Assembly (NCBI GenBank): GCA_963576735.1
Contig: OY755178.1
Coordinates: 12,028,001 to 12,092,000 of the forward strand
DNA: 64,000 bases
Direction: 5' to 3'
Source of the DNA: Bedellia somnulentella
Lineage: Eukaryota; Arthropoda; Insecta; Lepidoptera; Bedelliidae
The translations under genes and the position numbers were made by a program. The notes beneath the pieces were generated by a model. The model ran no database searches, was not told where the DNA came from, and saw nothing but the letters and a program-made list of their open reading frames with translations. Shown here piece by piece: positions 48,001-54,000 of this stretch. Within the stretch, counting starts at the first letter, position 1. Every line of letters starts with the position of its first letter.

Positions 48001-51000
48001 AGTGATTTTTGGGCGATGTGGTTGGAGACCCGTCACCAAAAACATTTATTATAACCATCTTTCCCAATCAACTTCCAAAAGTGGCTGAGGAATTTTTCAT
48101 TCCAAAGCTCTGGCTACCCCGTTAAGGGATTTATAGCCGTGAGTATATGTATGTATGTATGTAAATCTTTTTTCTGAAAACAAATTTTAACATACAGGCA
48201 TATATTTATTTACTATTCTTATGAAACTATGCATCCTAACTTTACTATCATTATCGACTGGGGACTGCGATTGTTAAAAAGAACGTAACTTAAAAATTAT
48301 TCACTGTAGAATATTTCAGAACACAACATTTGTTTTAAACGTTCCAGAAATAATAAACCTTAGATTGAAGCTCCGGAAGCTTTACTAGAATCTATACGGA
48401 CGATGTTCTAGTTCCAGTAAAAGTCAATTTATATGTGCATAACTTCACCGTTTTATTGATTTTGTATGTAGGAGGTTAATAACTATAGGGAATAAAATTT
48501 TGTATGTAAGATTATGTTTTGATGTGTATATTATGTATGCAAGTTCAATCCTCCAGAAAAACAAATTTACAAAATATTGTAATTTAAGGAAAAAATACAA
48601 GCAAGCTTAAACTCTAAATGTAGAATAGAAAAGAATGGACAACTCTTTATTGCACATCAGAATTAAAATATTTTAGAGGTGTAATAAAAAAAAGAAGTAC
48701 AATTGGCGGTTTTATCACTTAAAGCGATCTCTCCCAGACAACTTTGGATGGGGTAAATATACCAAAAAAATATGTGGAAAAAGCTAAACTAAACTTAAAC
48801 TAACTTCTAGTTTACATATATTGTCTCTATCACCCTCTGCGATGCCAGCGAGTAGGGAGTAATATATTTTAGAATTACCTTTTTTCAAATCTCTCGACTG
48901 TAGATCTACTTCTGTTAACTTAAAAATAAAAAAGCTATGGTTTGGTTGTTATAAAATCAGCTGATTAAAGACTGTAAGGAAAAGATGTAAAATTAAAGAT
49001 AGTTTAGCTTCTATGTTTTTCTTTTATTATATCAATTAATAAAGAAAGGTATTTGACTATCTTTTCCCACTTAATGATAGAACGTCCAAGGCCTGGTCCT
49101 GCTGGAAGAAGCTTCCGGAAGGATAATTACACAGGGACGTGCGTCTTGCCAGCAGTACACAATTTTATGTGGAATTTCTATGGATATCAGACGATGTCCT
49201 TCTAGCAGTACCTGATTTATGATGCGTAATAAAATTTGGCAGGGGTTACAAACATTTAGTATTTTAGGTAAAAGTGTCTAGAAAAAGGCAGTTGTCCGAA
49301 GTATCAAGAATAAAAGAGCATGTATGAAAATATTGATAGATGTGCACGAAGCTAGAGAGGTTTGACAGGATCCTACAAAATGGCCATCGGTAGCCTCTGT
49401 CTACCCCAATAGGAACTAACTGCGTGAGTATATGTATGTATGTATCTAGAATTAGACGTAGCTAGATAAATAAACAAGAAAATCAAAAGAACTTTGACAA
49501 AATTTGTTCTTCATTGGTATTTGGTTCCAATAAATTATTATTGTCGGCTTCAGCAATTAGAACTCAAACAGGCACCGTTCAATTTATATTTGTCAATATC
49601 CCAAAATACTCTCGCATTGTTGTTTTCTACCTTTCTTACAGTACCCAACAATAACTAATATCGTAGTCATCACAAAAATATTTGCGACTTCTGCGAAATA
49701 TGTAGCTTTGGCGCGAACTTGTGAGTGTCTTATACCTCCTGCCATTTTGGCCAGACTGATCGTAGAAACACAATTCAAAAACTCGCCGAATCAGAAAGAG
49801 GTGCTCTATGCAACTATGTTTATTGCATCCTGCTAGAAGTTGACTGACCTTCTAGCAGGACAGGTCGCAAAGTCCTGTAAAAAGGACTCTGGACGTTCTA
49901 TCATTAACTTCCAAAAGTTGCTAAAGAATTTTCTGATTCTGAAGCTCTGGCTACCACTTTTAGGGATCTGTAGCCGTGTGTATGTATGTATGTAAAATGA
50001 AGGTGGCGGGTCTCCAGAACTATGGTCGCTTGAAAAGAAACAAAACCCTGAGTCACCTTGTACAACATCCACGAGAAGTATAAGGTCAGTGCTCTGCTAA
50101 GCTGTCACTACACAACTCTAGATGTATCATTTTAAAATATTAAAATAGTTTTAACTATTTTTTTTGCCAAAAAATAATTTGCATAACAATAATAAGCCTA
50201 GCATCGGACTAGACACGAGTAAGCCATTACCTAAATGAGACATTGACATTCACATACATTAACATAAGAAATAATTATTTCTCAATAATACACTTAGGTA
50301 TATTTATTAATCTTGTTATTTGAAACATCTCTTCACTTCGTAGAAAAATAAACTAAATAGAGAAGAAACAAAGAAGGGGTTCAGTTTATTTTATTGCCAT
50401 ATTGTTGTGACTTACTTAGCGAATCAAATGTATGACCAACAAAAGACAAATGAATTAAATTAACTAATCAGAGAGCAATAAAAAAAAATCCAATTTGTTT
50501 TAAGAGGAATTTATGCAGTTTTTGTAAATTTGGATTTTTGCTCTATTTAGTTAAGTTTTGCCGTGTAGTGTCGGTTTAGAATAGCACAACCCCATTTCTT
50601 CCGGTGGGTGTACGTAAGAGGCAACTAACGGTATTGGGGTTTTTAAGGGATTTTTGGGCGATGCGGTTGGAGACCCATCACCAACAACCTTTATTTTTAC
50701 TATCTTTTCCTTACTCAAATTTCCAAAAGTGGCTGAGGAATTTCTAATTCTTTGGCTCTGGCTACCCCTTCCTGGGATTTATAACCGTGAGTATATGTAT
50801 GTATGTATATATGTTATTTAAGTTCTCTATGCTTCACTCAAACCAAAGAAGCTTATTATTGTTTATTGACTTATTATTAAGTTATCAAATATATTTATTT
50901 TTAACTTTAAATAATTACTTCACATTGGACCTTGGAGTTGTTTAAGTAATTATTGGGTGACGTGGCTGGAAACCCATCACCAACCATCATTTTTTTTAAA

Positions 51001-54000
51001 ACCATGGCCCGCTAATCTTATAAAAGTAGCTGAATAATTTTTTAATTTGAAGGTCTGGGGACCCCTTTTGGGACCTATAGCTGTAGTATAATAAGTAAGT
51101 ATGTGTATTGGTAGGCATGCTTTTTTATTATACGGTGTATAATTCTTATAAGAAGCACTTTCGAGAATAAAAAGAATACCAGCGTCGGTAGCATGCTTGT
51201 CATTTTAACTATTTAATTTTATGTATACTGTTAATGCCCTTCTGAAAGAGGAGGAGTTTTTTATTTTGAATGTTTGGCATCTCTTTTATCGTGTTATAGT
51301 CGTGAGATAGCTGATCTATATATTTGTATGTACACAAAACAGAAATATTGAAAACTAAAGTTGACTGCTAAAGTGGTTGTTATTGCTTAGGCCTAAGAAA
51401 GGGGCACAATCACGAGTATGAACTGGCCCTGGTGTACTGTGTAGATTTTGGTACCAATTTTCCTGTCCTGAGACTTATCTCAGTCCTTACTGACCTAAGT
51501 CCTAATAACATAAAATTTATAAACTAATTCATGATATAAAATACTTTTTATAAGTATATAATATACTGTACTCTGTATACTAAAATATTTACCAAACACC
51601 GAGAATGAAAGATGCAAAATCAGGAAATGTTTGTACTTCCATATATTTTCTTCAAACAAATCTTTGTATAATAATAAGCAAGACCGTCGACTATTGTCAC
51701 GATTCAGACTGCACAGAGCGGAAAACGATTACAATTATTTGAATTGCGACCAGAAGGTCAACAAAAGAAAGAATAACTCAGACATGAACTGTTTACAAAT
51801 ACGATACTTTATACAAATTGATATAATATTGGACACGAACACGACAAAAATATTTCAACACTCAAAGGTGATAGGGTAGTATAGGTATTTTGTATTCCGG
51901 TTAATATAGCTAAGTTGTACTTAGTCATAAGACAGTGTATTCGTACCAAACAGTGATAGGCCTGCTCCCTATCACGTTAGTACACTATCCAAGCAAGACG
52001 GTAGTACTCTCAACACCAGCTGACAATGTCACGTGATGTTCAGAAGCATTAGTACCTTTGCAAACCTCTTCAGAGATATATGGCGTGAAGATGTGAGTCT
52101 TGAGTCATCGTATATTAAACATAATATAACATATTTCATTTATTATAATAACTATAATAGTAATAATTATGCACGCAGACAATTCTCAACACTTTCAATT
52201 TCGAAATCGCTGCCATTCAATCCGATTGCCGATCATGTGAACTTTTAGTATATACGTTACATGAATAGGAAAACCCTATTAATGTGATGATAATGATACT
52301 AATTTCACTCTCAAACATTATTTTAAATAAACGAGAACTTAGTAGTATTGAAGGTAATGTGAGTAGAGGACGACCACGGAGGACACACCTGGACCAAATA
52401 GAGAGTGTGCTCAAAAAGGCCGGCGTCCGAAGTATGAAGAATAAAAGAGCATGTATGAGAAGAATGATGAATGTAACAGAAGCAAAAGAGACTTGCCTGG
52501 ATGGCACAAAGTGGCGATCTATAGTCTCTGCCTACCCCAATGGAAACAATGGGCGTGAGTATAAGTAAGTTAGTAGTATTACTCGTAGTGGTAGAAGTCA
52601 TTACGAGATTAAATAAAGAAAATAAGCTATACAAAGAAAAGGTTTTATCATAGTAACAAAACCATAACTTTGAGTTTTATGAATTTTATGGCTTACGCCT
52701 CTATGAAGTGGTAAAAAGTTTTTTTTTATTTTTCACACTTTAATGTAACACTTATAACAGAAACAGTACTTATAAATATTAATAAAAGTATACTCATAAT
52801 TCTATCAATGTTTTTCCTGTTTATTACACCATTGAATTTTTCAATGTTCTGTATTATTTTCCTCCATTTTTATGAGGATCAAAACAAATATGACTCTCAA
52901 CTCAAGACTCAAACATTGACGCCGTATATCCAAGAAGGGGTTTGCAGAGGCACTAATACTTCTGAACATCACGACCTGTAGTTCAGAGTCCCACGTTTTG
53001 CTTGGGCAGTGTTGGGCACTCATGTGATAGGGGCCAGGCCTGTCGCCGTTTGGTACGAATACACTGTCACATGGCTAAGCCTAGCCCAAGCTACCACTTA
53101 GCCATATGAGTTTCCTAATGATATTTTCCCTCACCGCTAACAACCATGATAACTAAACCACAAATATGACTTTAGAAAAGGCAAATTGGTGCAGGCCCGA
53201 CCCGGGATTTGAACTCACGCCTGTCTGTATTGACTATCATGATTTACCCATTGGACTATCATGGCTGACGAATATGACTAAGTATAATTCGGTATGCAAA
53301 GTTTTTTTTGGTACATACATACATATACTCAGGGCTAAAAATCCCTTGAAGGGGTAGCCAGAGCTAGGGAATTAGAAATTCCTCAGCCATTTTTGGAAGT
53401 TGCGTGGGGAAAAGATGGTGAAATAAAGGTTGTTGGTGATGGGTCTCCAATCGCATCGCCGCAAATCCCTTAAAAGCCCCAATACCGTTAGTCGCCTCTT
53501 ACTTACACCCACCGGAAGAAATGGGATAGTGCTATTCTAAACCGGCACTACACAGCTCAATAAAAGACTAATTTAAATAATTTTCATTTAAACTCATTTC
53601 ATTTAGACTCATTGTAAAGTTATGGTTTTTCAAATATTGTTCAATTTTTCCTCTTAATGACCTCATCGATTGGTAGCGACATTCAAATAAAGCGAAATTT
53701 TTAGAAAAAAATATGCTTATTGCAAAGCATATCACGAATTTGTGATCTCAAATGATATTATTACGACATTTCATTTAATAAAACTATGATTATAGATATT
53801 TTATTAATAAAATGCATAAATCAATGTCTTTGAAATAACATTGAAGGTCACACTGTTATAGTTTTTTGACAAAATAAAGGTCATCATAGCTTTATTTGAC
53901 TTAATTTTAAGAAAATATTGTTTAATAACCTAATGTCTCCAAATGGTTTTGTAATCAGCATCGGTTTTGTAAAACTTTGCATACCGAATTATATTGAAAC

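Larger units (their letters stand above)
49040..49996 (+). repeat. SINE-A split by a TTAA-flanked element
   Basis: The left piece (ACTATCTTTTCCCAC) stops at 49070-49074. The right piece resumes ACTTCCAAAAGTTGCTAAAG after 49907 and ends TGTAGCCGTGTGTATGTATG. Confidence 0.7.
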
